A stretch of DNA of 64,000 nt from Caprella mutica (Eukaryota > Arthropoda > Malacostraca > Amphipoda > Caprellidae), in assembly GCA_947561585.1 (NCBI GenBank), contig CANNZV010002503.1, positions 1-64,000 of the forward strand, written 5' to 3'. The notes beneath the pieces are model-generated. The model had not been told where the DNA came from, ran no database searches, and saw only the letters and a program-made list of their open reading frames with translations. Below are positions 24,754 to 36,800 of this stretch, in pieces. The position numbers and the translations under genes are program-made. Positions within the stretch are counted from its first letter, which is position 1. Each line of letters begins with the position of its first letter.

Positions 24754-24972
24754 ATTTTCAAAGAAATTTTTCTAGCAAAGTGGTAGAAGCAGGTAAAGCT
24801 GTGCCATGCTCTCCCTTCCAATCAATATTTTGTGGCTGTACTCCATTGTGTTTAGTGCAACTCTACACAGAGTGAACGTGATAGCCTCCCATTGAAACGG
24901 CTTTGCTTGCCTCCTTTATTGCCACTCGAAAAGAAAACAACAACAATGTCATTGCAACGGTTTTTGGGAGTT

Positions 24973-25116
24973 TAGGGTGAGTTCTGCGTTATCGAACGGT
25001 TCCAAGTTTTCAATCATATCTACTGGTATCATGCATAATTGAAACAAAAGTTATCATATACTTTTTATTACATAATCGTAAACGTGGAAACGTTCGATAA
25101 CTTTGAACTTTCACTA
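24973..25116. mobile_element. MITE-A copy with both ends
   Basis: Runs from tagggtgagttctgcgttat to gttcgataactttgaacttt. Flanked by TA-like edges; inner arms cgaacggttcc and acgtttccacg pair after reversal. Confidence 0.8.
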
Positions 25117-25393
25117 AATATTACTCCTATGCTCCAGCGATTTCATTTTTGTCCGTAGAATATTTTTTCTAGTAAAGTCTTGATTTCAGTTCTATTTTAA
25201 TATACTCCATAGCACTATTCAATTAATAACTGTTAAGAAGCTTTTTCAGTGCATAACTATTATAAGGCATAACTACTTCTTTCTAGTATTTATTTTTATT
25301 TATATGCTTATTTATGAATTCTAATAGCAATATTTAAATTTATTAGAGGAATAGAATCGTATTATCATTTAGTTTATTCCATTATTTAATATA

Positions 25394-25708
25394 CAGTAAA
25401 ACTCCTGAGTTGTGAAGCTCCAGCAATGAAGGACCTGAGTTATGAAGTATTTTCTATGTTTAATTATAAAAAATGATATATGTCAACAATTTCTTCACAT
25501 AGTATTAAGAGGTTAATTAAACTTCAACGTTGAGTTTAATTAACTTATTAATAATATGGATTTCCCGTTGAGTTTGAATCTTTTTCATGAATTCCGTCTT
25601 AGTTAACTCTCAAAGACTACAGTTCTCTCCAAGATTTCAATCATAGAGAACTATCAGTGTCCCTGAGTGATGAAGTAACCAATACTTCATAACTCAGGAG
25701 TTTCACTG
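25394..25708. mobile_element. pogo/Tigger-like MITE, 315 bp
   Basis: The left terminus cagtaaaactcctgagttgt and the right terminus, reversed, cagtgaaactcctgagttat pair over about 25 bp. A TA lies just outside each end (25392-25393 and 25709-25710). The CAGTRAAACTCC terminus and the TA duplication fit the pogo group of Tc1/mariner transposons. A near-perfect inner palindrome around tcaacgttga lies at about 25510-25545. No transposase is encoded. Confidence 0.85.
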
Positions 25709-25727
25709 TACCTAATACAAAGTTGTT

Positions 25728-25745
25728 TAATATTCGCCATAGTCT
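25728..25745. repeat. Stray 18-bp piece of the 27-bp minisatellite
   Basis: taatattcgccatagtct is identical to part of the unit of the array that ends 2.25 kb to the left, and it stands alone in unrelated sequence next to the pogo-like MITE. Confidence 0.8.
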
Positions 25746-25796
25746 TAAAATTTCATTTATTATATATATAATTTAATTTTTAGATATTATTATTTT

Positions 25797-26034
25797 CCTG
25801 CACCACAGCATTCATTTTCCCCTTTCCCTGCACCAGAGCATTCATTTTCTCCTTTCCCTGCACCACAGCATTCATTTTCCCCTTTCCCTGCACCACAGCA
25901 TTCATTTTCCCCTTTCCCTGCACCAGAGCATTCATTTTCTCCTTTCCCTGCACCACAGCATTCATTTTCCCCTTTCCCTGCACCACAGCATTCATTTTCC
26001 CCTTTCCCTGCACCACAGCATTCATTTTCCCCAT
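25797..26034. repeat. 30-bp minisatellite, 8 copies
   Basis: Unit tgcaccacagcattcatttt then cccctttccc, with a cagagc / ttctcc variant every third copy or so. The minus-strand Lys/Asn/Ala-rich frame is an artefact of the 30-bp period. Confidence 0.95.
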
Positions 26035-26404
26035 ATTGCACTCACAATACCTGGTACTGGGCGCTATCTTTTTTGCCTCCATACAACCTCCCCCCCCCCT
26101 CCCTCCCTCCTTTCAAAAAACACTTCACACGATGTTGATTCAACCCACTGCTGCCCAGAGAGAAACTGACTATAAAGAGCATTTAAGACTCCCAATGCAT
26201 TTCACTTTTTTAACGCTTTTTTTTGCTCAGTTGTTGCGCTTCTGATGCATTTTTTCCCTTTTCTTCAATTGGGAATTTGAAGGCGGAAGAAGGGTTGTAC
26301 CTTTATCAACTCTGGAGCTATTTTCAACCGCTGCTGAAATATTTAACCTCTTCAGTATCGGTTAAACTTAATGAGGAGTGAAAGACACATGAAGGATATT
26401 AACA

Positions 26405-26438
<34 letters not shown>

Positions 26439-26554
26439 GAATAATAATATATGGAAGATACAAATAATTAATTAGATCAAGGTCCTTTCCATTAAAAGAA
26501 TCAAATAAGAGAACGTATCCATTACTCGCTGTAAGCAAGAGGAGTAAATTACAG
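26035..26554. other. Spacer with C-rich run and an (AT)n microsatellite
   Basis: A pyrimidine-rich tract lies at about 26088-26113 and an uninterrupted AT dinucleotide run at 26404-26432. The 69-codon frame at 26036-26245 begins in the array and has no recognisable domain. Confidence 0.5.
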
Positions 26555-26666
26555 TAGGGTAAGTTTCTAATTATCGGTCAGTACCCCATTTTTGATTATT
26601 TAATTATATCGTTTTTTCTTACGTGTTCGAAATGGGGTACTGACCGATAATTAAGAAGCTACCCTA
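26555..26666. mobile_element. MITE-A copy, short, both ends
   Basis: Runs from tagggtaagtttctaattat to gataattaagaagctaccct, 112 bp. The arms pair over about 45 bp, including cggtcagtaccccattt against aaatggggtactgaccg. This is the most compact copy in the window. Confidence 0.9.
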
Positions 26667-27429
26667 TTTCTATTTACGAGAAATGAAGCAATGTACAATT
26701 TACGGTAAATTTAAAGCTAATATCCTCCCTCGCACGCATTAAATTTAGTGAATTATTTACGTAGTTAATTACAATAGTTTGAACCAATATGAAAAATATA
26801 GATTTAAATAAGTTTTTTTAACCTATTTACTTAGAATCTTATTTAAAAATTTAAATTAAAGATAAATGGCAGAATTGCTTACTATGCTAACTGAAAATAA
26901 AATGCATCATTCTATTAGACAAAATAAAACTTACTTTTATAATAGCAATTAAAAACGTCAGTTAGCAGACTAATCAATTTTGCCACTCAATAATTTACGG
27001 CTAGCAAGTTGAAGTAAAAAAATCTTTTCCTCTAATATTTTTTAATAGTAGTGAATTTATACCTAATTCAATATCAATGCGTGAATTGTCAGAGATTAGA
27101 TATTTGACAATTTTCCATATTTTTCCGATGTTAAGCGAATATTTAATATTAATATAATTTATACATAAATAATAAAAGAGTTATTGATAAGAACATATTC
27201 TCTAGGAGTTCCTAATTGCACGACAACGTTACGGTAACAAATCAACAGTGAAATTAAAACCTAGTTAGCAGCAGCTAGACGTTCTAGCTGCTAAATTAGA
27301 ACCAACATTTACACGATAGAACTAGAAGTGAAATACTTTGATAACAATTCTCAGTAAATTTACAATGGCTTCTTCTTAATGTTACATTTTTTGTAAAAAA
27401 TAGTGAATAATTGCACATATGAGCTAAAG
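26667..27429. other. AT-rich sequence downstream of hep
   Basis: Lies 3' of the hep stop codon on the minus strand and may hold its 3' UTR end. No AATAAA is seen on the minus strand within about 1.3 kb of the stop; ATTAAA variants occur near 27041-27046 and 27137. Nothing else recognised. Confidence 0.35.
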
Positions 27430-27622
27430 TCTACGGGTGCAATTCCATCATTCTATTGGTCACACTGAAACGCTATTGGTATCCTAGATACCTAGGAGAC
27501 TAACATGTAAAATGAGCTAAAGCCCGTATCTAAGATACAAACTGAACTAGCGTAATAAGAAAAGTAGTTAGAAGGCATCAGTTTTGGTATGGACAATAGA
27601 ATGGTGGAAGTGACCCGGTAGA
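27430..27622. mobile_element. TIR MITE just downstream of the hep stop codon
   Basis: The left end tctacgggtgcaattccatc and the right end, reversed, tctaccgggtcacttccacc pair over about 35 bp, both followed by attctattg. The element is about 193 bp and begins about 107 bp beyond the hep stop codon, so it is probably in the 3' UTR. No target duplication was identified. Confidence 0.75.
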
Positions 27623-27729
27623 TGCTAGTCTGCAGTAGACTCCTCCTCCATCTGACTGTGGTAGATGGTGGGCAGGTGGGGGGAGAAGAAGGGGTACACC
27701 AATTTGTTCGGACTAGACTGTGACGAAGG

Positions 27730-27823
27730 TCAGGGCTTTGCGTTGTTCTGACGGGGATAGACGCGCCGCACGGGTTCTGGAGTGTAGTAGGGCCTGCTTT
27801 TGTAGTGAGCCTCTTGGGTGTAA
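27730..27823 (-). CDS. hep: hep terminal exon
   Basis: 94 bp, entering in phase 2 and ending in TGA at 27732-27730. Encodes [20 protein letters not shown] then [11 protein letters not shown]. The clean in-frame end after four phase-2 junctions supports the chain of tail exons. Confidence 0.88.
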
Positions 27824-30800
27824 CTGGAAATAAAAAGAAGTTACCTAGTATTGAGGAATGTGACGATATTGACTCTTAGAATGTTTAGAAAATGATTATT
27901 TCTTGTTAATCTTCATGAATAATTAGAATGAATATATATATTTTTTACATTTATACATTCTAATTAGCTAACATTGCTTCTTTTTAATCAAATTAACATC
28001 AGTTCTCTTATTTCCATTTACAGATAAAATGGAGCACGAACATTTGGATGAAACATCTTATCGAAATATAAATATATATTTACTTAAGTATACAACAGCT
28101 AGTTACCAATCTACTCTTGCAAGAAAATTTTTGGGAGAGCGTCACAAGGAAGAGTGAATTATCATAAAGCGTAACTGGCCATTCGAGAAAGATTACTCTT
28201 GGTAACTCAAAACTACTCTCTCAAAGTACGTGAACAGAATATCTAAAGCTCACGGAGGACGGAGCAGGATCGACTCTTAACTGACTCCCCACTAGGATCA
28301 TATGCACTCCAATCCACATTCCAAAGACAGACAAAGGGAATACCTCAGCCAAGCGTGGGAAAACAGTTTGGTCACAATTTTCAGCTCAAAGTTTTGCTGC
28401 CCGAAGGTAGTCCCTGAGACGGTGACCGGGTGCAACCTGATATCTTTTGGCATGGAAGGCGCAAGGTCAGAACGGAAAGGTGCCTTTCAGATTCCAAACT
28501 TCTTGACAAGTCAGCCGATAGACTGTTCCAGAGGTTGTAATCTTCACTAACGTTGATATAGAGAAAAGTAACACTTTGTGTGCCTCAATGACAGATGATT
28601 TTTTTCCCTTCTCGAGAGTAGGCGCTCCCAAATTTTCACAAAACCCAGGGAAATCAATGCTCAGAGTGAGGCTGAGTGTGTGATACTTTTTCAACCTACA
28701 GCCCAAAATTGAGTGTCTGGTCGAAAAGCTCGTTATGAATGAGAAGACCATTTCGTAACTTATAGACACCTCCAAAAGAAGTTGTAAAGAACAGCACACT
28801 TTATTTATACACCTGTAAGATGTGTATTCAAACTAACTGGCGTCCCGACTCTGTGAGGGAGTTATACCGGAGCGCCTTATTGAGGGATTCTGTTCCCCAT
28901 CCCTGTAGTTGCTATAGAGGCAATCTCAGGGAGGAAACTTCCTTCTGAAATCTGAAGAAGAGATTTCAACTGGAGGAAGAGGACGCAGGAGGAGGAGAAT
29001 GCATCTTAGCCTTTATCGAAGGATGATGTGTGAGTGAAGGCTCGCTGACATTTAGTTAGTTATTTTCAATGTGGTATTTAAACGTCATGCCGTGGTCAAG
29101 TGTGACTACCAAGAATTTTTGGCCTTTTCCTGATGGGAAGAGGACTGGTTTTGAGGAGTTCTGTATTAACAGTTGTATTGGGGATGAGATGAATATGTTA
29201 GCAGAGATCTAAATATCTGTTTGTATATTGTTAGCATCAATGTCGTGATGATGGTGACGACAATATCCTTATATGTAGGTTTTACCTGTGGTCTGCTAGC
29301 TTGTGTAGCTATACTAACTGTACCGTCAGTATAGTGTCTTATTCTGTAAGAACTTGCTGTTATATTCCTTTACCAGTGCGGACTTATAAATAGCTAATAG
29401 GCATGCTATTTTTTTTAGATGTTTTGAATATTTTGTTATTGTGCTGACTTGAAATTGTGACATAGACAGCTACGATTGTCATACTAGCAGTTGTTAAAAT
29501 TCCAAGCCCTCGAGTTTTGGTAAAGAATCAATCTCTGTGTGTGGGAGTTGTTGCATTTCAGATCGCGATAGAACCTATGAAAAGTGTAGCCCGAATAGCT
29601 AATATTCTCTGCAAGCGATGATTATCCATTACATCGGCAAATTCATTATCTCATTGAGGAAAGCTGAGTACTCCATGATAGTGTGATGCACATTCATATG
29701 AACCTGTCTTCATGAATCATTAACTTGAATAGAAAAATAATGATTAAATAAAAATTATAATTTTGCACTTGCAATCGTCTGAAATATGATATTAGGGTTG
29801 CTGTCGTGTACACAAAATACCTTTACTTTTCTTACTATGTATATAGCTAATGTGTTTAGTTCCCACCTATTTAATTGGTGAGTCAAGTGAGTGTGTCCAA
29901 TTCAGAGTCTATGGTTTCGAATAGCTTTTGATATTTCTGAGTTTATGATCATTATCGGGTTAATTTAGCATTTAATAATGTCTTGAAAATTCTGGTTTCT
30001 ACTGCATTTCAGGCAGCAATATTTGCTTCTTCATTCATGCATGGCATTAACAACAATATATCTTGAATGATTAGACGATTGTAGTTATATTTCATTATTG
30101 CAGTTGATGTACTTCTCGAGTCAGAAAAAATGGTAATTATTTGGAGTGGTGAGTGAGAGCTTGCGAAGATGATAGCTTTCCAAATTGCAATAAGTTTAGC
30201 TGTAAATATAGAGGCCTCGTCAGGTAAGCTCGCACTTTGAATGTCTGTTTTGAAAGAGCAGCTACTGAATGCATAAGCCGAGAAGCTGAATGTGATGTCT
30301 GAAGATGTTGAATGGTTGTGGATGTCGAGTACGATGTATGTGTTAGGTTATGTAGCCATTGTGTGTCCATGTGGCTAATCAGGATGGCTCGCCTATGAAG
30401 AGACCTTGTGAGGGTGTTCTAGGTGTGGAAAACATGTAAAAGTTGGTTATATTTTACGTGAGTTTATATATTCGCGCCCTGTTAGGCAACGCTACCTCCA
30501 CATGTAGACTCTTATTTGGGCAGCTTTTATTCCAATCACTAACGTTACGAGTAGATGATACAACGGTTGGAACAGTTGCAAAAGATCGCAATTAAATATG
30601 AACGTATGTTAGAAGACTTGGAACACTTGAGCAGCGAGGTCGTTTACAAGTAAATCATAGAGACTTCTGGAAGCTGATTCGCTTTGAGCGAGATCATCAC
30701 CAGTAATCATGCGGTTGAATAATCTAAGTTCCTCAGATCAAAATCATCATGCGCAAAAATCTGAGATGCTCAGTGAGCTGGCGTACTGAGTTGTCAAACT

Positions 30801-33800
30801 TAATGGTTGTTACATTTTCACCTTCATTCATCCCCTCTGTTTGCGAGTTACCTGAACTCATAATTCAAGCTTCGTTGCGAATTCAACCTACAGCTGAATG
30901 GATAATAATTTGAGTCCTTGTGACTCTCCCTCCCATAGTTTCAAGCACTATCACATTCACTGTCCCATAGAGACCAATCTACCGATCATTCTCACTCACC
31001 GATAGTGAGGACTGGAGTACTGCTGCTGACTGCTAATAACTGAAGGTGTGGAGTAGGAAGAGCTGCTAACTGCATTGTAGGAGGTGGGGGGATGGGTGGG
31101 AGAGGTCTCGTACCTGGGTGAAATAATATAACATAATTAGCTTATAATTATAAGTGGGCATATGTAAAATTTTTAAATAATTGTTAAAGGTATGGATAAA
31201 ATAAAACTTCAAAGAGCCACACATTATTCAGCGATTTATTACTAGGGCTGTGACATTATGCATTTGCATATATGCAGTATATGCACTGGGAAATATACTG
31301 GATATGCAACAGGTTTTATGCTTTTTGAGAAAACGTATATGCATTTTAGGAAACGCATATGTTTTGCAGATAGAACATATGCACTTAAAGATAATTCATA
31401 TAAAAAGGCATGCATTTGAAACAGAAAGGAAGGCAATATATGCACTTCCAGCTGTTTATATCTGGTGGGAGGTTGAACAAACACCCTAATTTATTCGATA
31501 TAGACCTTTAGGTGCTATATCATTTAGTTTGCCTAATGAATATGGTTTTATATTTTTGTTCGGAAATTAGAGAATATTGTTAACTATATGGCGCCATAAA
31601 GCTAAAAGTAACACTCACAGTAATGTAAATAAAGAATAGGATAATAATAGTTACAGATTATAGACACAGGTGGTCAGTATGGCAGTAGGACTTTTCCCCG
31701 CCGGACTATTCCCCGTCAGGATTTTCCCCGCCGGACTATTCCCCGTCAGGATTTTCCCCGCCGAATAAAATATCAGTAATTTAGGTTATTCAAGTATGAT
31801 TTTGATAAAACACGAAATTAATTTATTCATTTATTAATAGAAAACACACTTTATTAACAGAATTTGATTCCCGTAATTATGTGCCCGTATTGTTCGTTCG
31901 ATTTTAAGACTGTGCCTTCGTATTTTCGTATATAATTAGGAGATGCAACAAAGTACGAACATTATTGCAATACTAAGGGTTACCAAGTGTCGCAAGGTAC
32001 TCTAAGCAGCTTCGATTTGTTCAGTTATTTAAACTCTGTAGTTTTCTATATCGTGAATTTATTATTTTATTTTTCAGCTATACATATATTGACGATCTAT
32101 TAACTACTCGTTCAAATTTACGCTTTATTATTATTTTTTTAAATTAATTTATTAATTAACCTCATAATTAATAAACCTACTATAAATTTTTATTACACTA
32201 AATATTGACCTCTTTTTAGTGTCCTATATCTAATATGTATATTTAATATTTGTACCTTAAAAATCTTACAATGGTTTAGCCATTATTATGAAAATACCTA
32301 AGTAAGTTAGAGTGTAGAAATCCTTAAATCAAGACTTTTCGCGTAGTCAGGTTTCAGAATGATTTATATATATTGTCGTACATTTTCCATAAAATTGTCC
32401 AACGAAAACTAATAATCGAGGAGTAACAAATTCAAAACTGGTTCGGTTCAATAAGTTGGTGGTGACCCATTTTCAGTCAACTAGGAACCTATTCCCATGT
32501 GACAATAATATTAAAGAAGAAAAAAAAAAGGTCTGTTATTTGAGACGGCAGACCTCGGTATATAATTTCGTGGCAACGGATTTATTTGTCAAAACTATTT
32601 ATTTTCGAAAATTAAATATAGAATCGCAACATTACATTACCTCTTCCAGAGTCTAATTTTAAATAAATCCGAGGGGGGGGGGGGGGGGGAAGTCTTGGCG
32701 GGGAAAAGTCCGCAGGGAATAGTCTATTTCCCGTGACTCTTAGTTTCTGTTCTTAAATAACTGGTAGCCATGACAATTCACTTCACTAATATAGTATCCT
32801 ATAGTGCCAACAACATAATATGTCGTTCTCTGAAACACTGAAGTCTTTTGAAATACTTGGAATTTTAAATTTGGAACATTACTATTAAATGCATAATAAT
32901 TCATAATATATGCAAATTCATATTAATAATTAATTTAGTAGGGGTTTAACGTCTGCTTCTGAACCAAAGGCCATATCGCTGACATCAAAAGGAAATGAAA
33001 TACAAGGGACTAGAAGAAGCAGTCAGAAAAGAAAGTGGTTCTATATGGAACAAAGTCACTTACTACTGTCGGTGACAATGCTCACGGATGCAGAAAAGCT
33101 ACTCAGTGAATGCAGTGACAAAAGGGGACACAAAACAACGGTGGCTGCTCTTACGGATGGAAGAGGAAAATGAAGAGGTGATAGAAAATGAACCCTACGA
33201 GCCTACCAAACCCAAAAATCAAAGACCTCGTAGTTGAAGAGCATAACCATCCTCTAAAACTGCAAGTAGCGTTAAAAAATGATAAATATAATAAAAATGA
33301 GAAAAAAAAACAATCCATAATCCAAATTACAACAGTTCGGGGCCCAATGTACGCCACCCACTTCTATTCCATTCGTAACAGAGAGCTTCAGGATAGGCAT
33401 ATTTATAAAAGTATATGCATGCTTATAAATGCATATGCAAATTGGCAAATGCATATAGGTAAATGTATTTGCATATAGGTAAATGTATTTGCATATTGGT
33501 AAATGTATTTGCATATTGGTAAATGCATTTGCATATTGGTAAATGCATATGCATATTGTTAAATTCATATGCATATTTATAATTGCATATACATGTTGAT
33601 AAATGCATATGCGAATCAACTAAGCATATGCGTTTTAGAAAAGCATATGCAAAATATGCAATGTCACAACCCTATTTATTACCAGTGCCACACTTACCTT
33701 GATCTGGAGCAACTTCTACTACTTCTCTGAGAGTCTTTGGACTGTCTGCTCTCCAAGTTGTACCTGCGGGAGCCCATTGGGGAGGCGTGTGGAGGAAGGT

Positions 33801-36800
33801 AACTTGGTGGGTACCTGTCAAACGAAACATCATGAGTAAAGATAGAGGGCAGTTGAAGACTTGTAATTAGATACTTTGAACAAAAAAAATGATAGGGAGG
33901 AAATTAGCAATTTTTTTTGACAGGGCATTCGATTTCAAGAGTAATATTTGAAGTCCCAAATCAATTTGTATGTAAATAGACATTAGAATAGTTCAGAAAC
34001 CTTTATGGACTTTTAAAAATTAGGTTTTAATGATTAACTCTCGGCTGAATAATATTAGTTACCAGGCAACTTAAATTTTAATGTTTTCTTAAAATATTCT
34101 ATTTAACGATTTTCTAAATTAATTAAACACAAAGGTATTCAACACTTTAGTGGCGCAATTAAAACTTACTATATACTTAAACTATCAATATTATACCTGT
34201 TCGTGATGTCATCAGTGTAACACATTGGGTACAATTTACGGGACTGAATAGTTTGACAACTCATCTATTAAATAAATAATGATTTTGTATAACATTAATT
34301 ACTTCAATTTCCCTAAATATTTTTAGTGTTGCTTTGATGACGTCATGTACTCTAGTAACTTCTATTGTCAAGACATGGTAACTATTACGTTATTTTAACG
34401 GTGAGATGCCAGATGTCTACAGAAACATTTATTAACTACAATCAACTAACGAGTTAAATGTTACAAAACATGCTAGGGTTACGTCGCAGTTTTCGGAAAG
34501 TGGGTGTTTAGCAGGTCAGTTCTAAATCTCTAAAGGTCAGATTGGTTCATGGCCAATGTTAACACCCACAATCCGAGTACTGTGAGTGTCCCTACATTCT
34601 AAAAAAAAGAGATTAGTTGAATATTTAGAAAAGGATTAAGCTAATAGTTATTTCAAAATGAAATAATCAACAGGTAAGTGCAATAGGGCACTACGTGCAA
34701 CAACAGAAAACTTTTACATAGTTAACTAGGGTAACTTTCTAGTTTTCGGACACTTCCACATTTTTCATCAAATAATAATAAAAGGAAAATTTATAATTCA
34801 AAATAAATTTTATTTGTATCCATGATACCTTTAGGTATCATGGATACAAATAAAATAAAAATTAAATAATAATAATTATATTACAACTCATATGGTCGAA
34901 AATGTAGAACCGTTCGATTACCCAAGATAAGCTACTAAAATAATGAAATCACAATAAAGGCATAATCCATAACTGATCTACAGTTCAGGGTTTTAGTCTT
35001 TCACATAGATTACTAATGATAATGATAAAATAATCTAATGCCATTCATAGCAAGATAGGATAAGGAACTAAAAAAGTCCCAAATTGGAAGCAAACATTCA
35101 CTACAATAATCTCATCAAAACTCAATGTCTATCAACCAAAATATTAATAAAATAAGAGAAGGTGCAGGAAAATATATCCAAACTATTGCAAAAATAGGAA
35201 GAATATCAATAAGAGACAATTCTGTGGAAAAAATAAATTAAAACTTGGAGTGCAAAAACTGAGTCCTGAAATACTCTGAAATAAGAATGTATGACAACGG
35301 AGACATTGAAGCTAGACTGTAATGATGCAAGAGGAGCAACTCCTCCGTGTGAGGGGCCTGAGGATGCAAGGAACACCAACCAGGAGGAGGGAGGAGACAC
35401 GTACCTGTGCGTCGAGAGGAGCGAATAGGAGGAGATTTTGCCGTTATGGAGGGGTATGGTGGGCAGAGAGAAAGTGTTCTGGTCGTAAGAGGAGGCTTGG
35501 TAAGAGGGTAAGAAAGAGTAAGAGGAGAGCATGGAGTTGAAATCGGAGGAGAGGGAGCGAGAGTGAGACGGCAACGTAAAGCGACCTCGAGGAGCCCACG
35601 GCTCAGGGTTAAACCTGACGGAGAACACAACACACGTCACACAATGGGGGTAAATATAGTCATGGGGGGTAAATATAGTCATGTGGTAATGACAATAATT
35701 GTGTCAGGAGGAAATTTGGTCATATGATAATGACAATAGTATCTTAAAGAGGTCAAAAACAGTCAAATAGCAATTGCAATAATACTGTAAAGGGTAAAAC
35801 AGTCTTATGGCAATGGCAATTGTATCGTCAAGGGTCAGATATATTATTATTGTCATTTTCTAATGGCAATAGTGTCGTAAGGGTCAAATATGGTCATTTT
35901 CTAATGGCAATAGTGTCGCAAGGGGTCAAATATGGTCATTTTCTAATGGCAATAGTGTCGTAAGAGGTCAAATATGGTCATTTTCTAATGGCAATAGTAT
36001 CATAAGGGGTCAAATATCGCAATAAATCGTGTGAGGGAAAATGAACAAAAACTGTTTAAAAATCCAGTTACTTTCATCATTAAAAAGAAATCAAAGAAAA
36101 CAAACAAAGAGGAACAGAAATCAAGGAAGCAAAAAAAGGCAACAGAAAGAGACACATTGATAGTTACACATATACTACTTTCCAAAGATATTAAAAAGTA
36201 GCAACGATGTACACACAGTAAAGTTATTATAAAGATTGTACCAGTTAGTAGAGGAGTATTGATATAAATACCGTGATTGTAGAAGTATTGGGCACATTTT
36301 ACATTGACTATCTCAAACTAAATATATCATTGGTATTACTAAAACTTATATATATTAATATATCTTACAATTGGTAATAGTTGACTATGAGAACTTGAAA
36401 TGATGTTACCAACACTTCTGCAACACATTGTTTTAGCAATTAATAAACGGATATTCGATAATCCAAAAAGAAACCTACTTCAACAAATTTGTATTCCAAA
36501 TCAATTTAAGATTTTACACATAAGATCATTTTAAACTAACCATTAAATGTTAACAGAAAATGAATGTTACTCTACTTACCAAAATATAATATTATTACAT
36601 ATTTTCCCATTCAATTATTTACGATAAGTAGCTATGAGAATATTAATGTGGTGATAACTGGCAATAATATTGGTGATGACTATGAAGCAATTGGAGGGAG
36701 GGTACTAACCTAACAGGTTCCGGTGTTTTCCGTCTTGGTGGAGGAGTGCAGGAAGTGGAGGAGGAAGATGATGAGGCAGACAAGGTGGAAGAGGAAGACG

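Larger units (their letters stand above)
31243..33674. mobile_element. hAT-like non-autonomous transposon, 2432 bp, in a hep intron
   Basis: Termini tagggctgtgacattatgca and, reversed, tagggttgtgacattgcat. The element is flanked by an exact 8-bp direct repeat, tttattac, at 31235-31242 and 33675-33682, which fits the hAT superfamily. Subterminal DNA at both ends is rich in gcatatg-like words, the right side as a 20-bp tandem array, possibly transposase-binding sites. No transposase frame is visible. A family S copy sits inside at 32935-33285. Confidence 0.88.

Noticed and set aside
28302..28799. Overlapping 82- and 110-codon ORFs in a hep intron as a nested gene
   Set aside because: No domain, no splice or promoter support, and mutual overlap on opposite strands suggests chance frames in GC-richer DNA.
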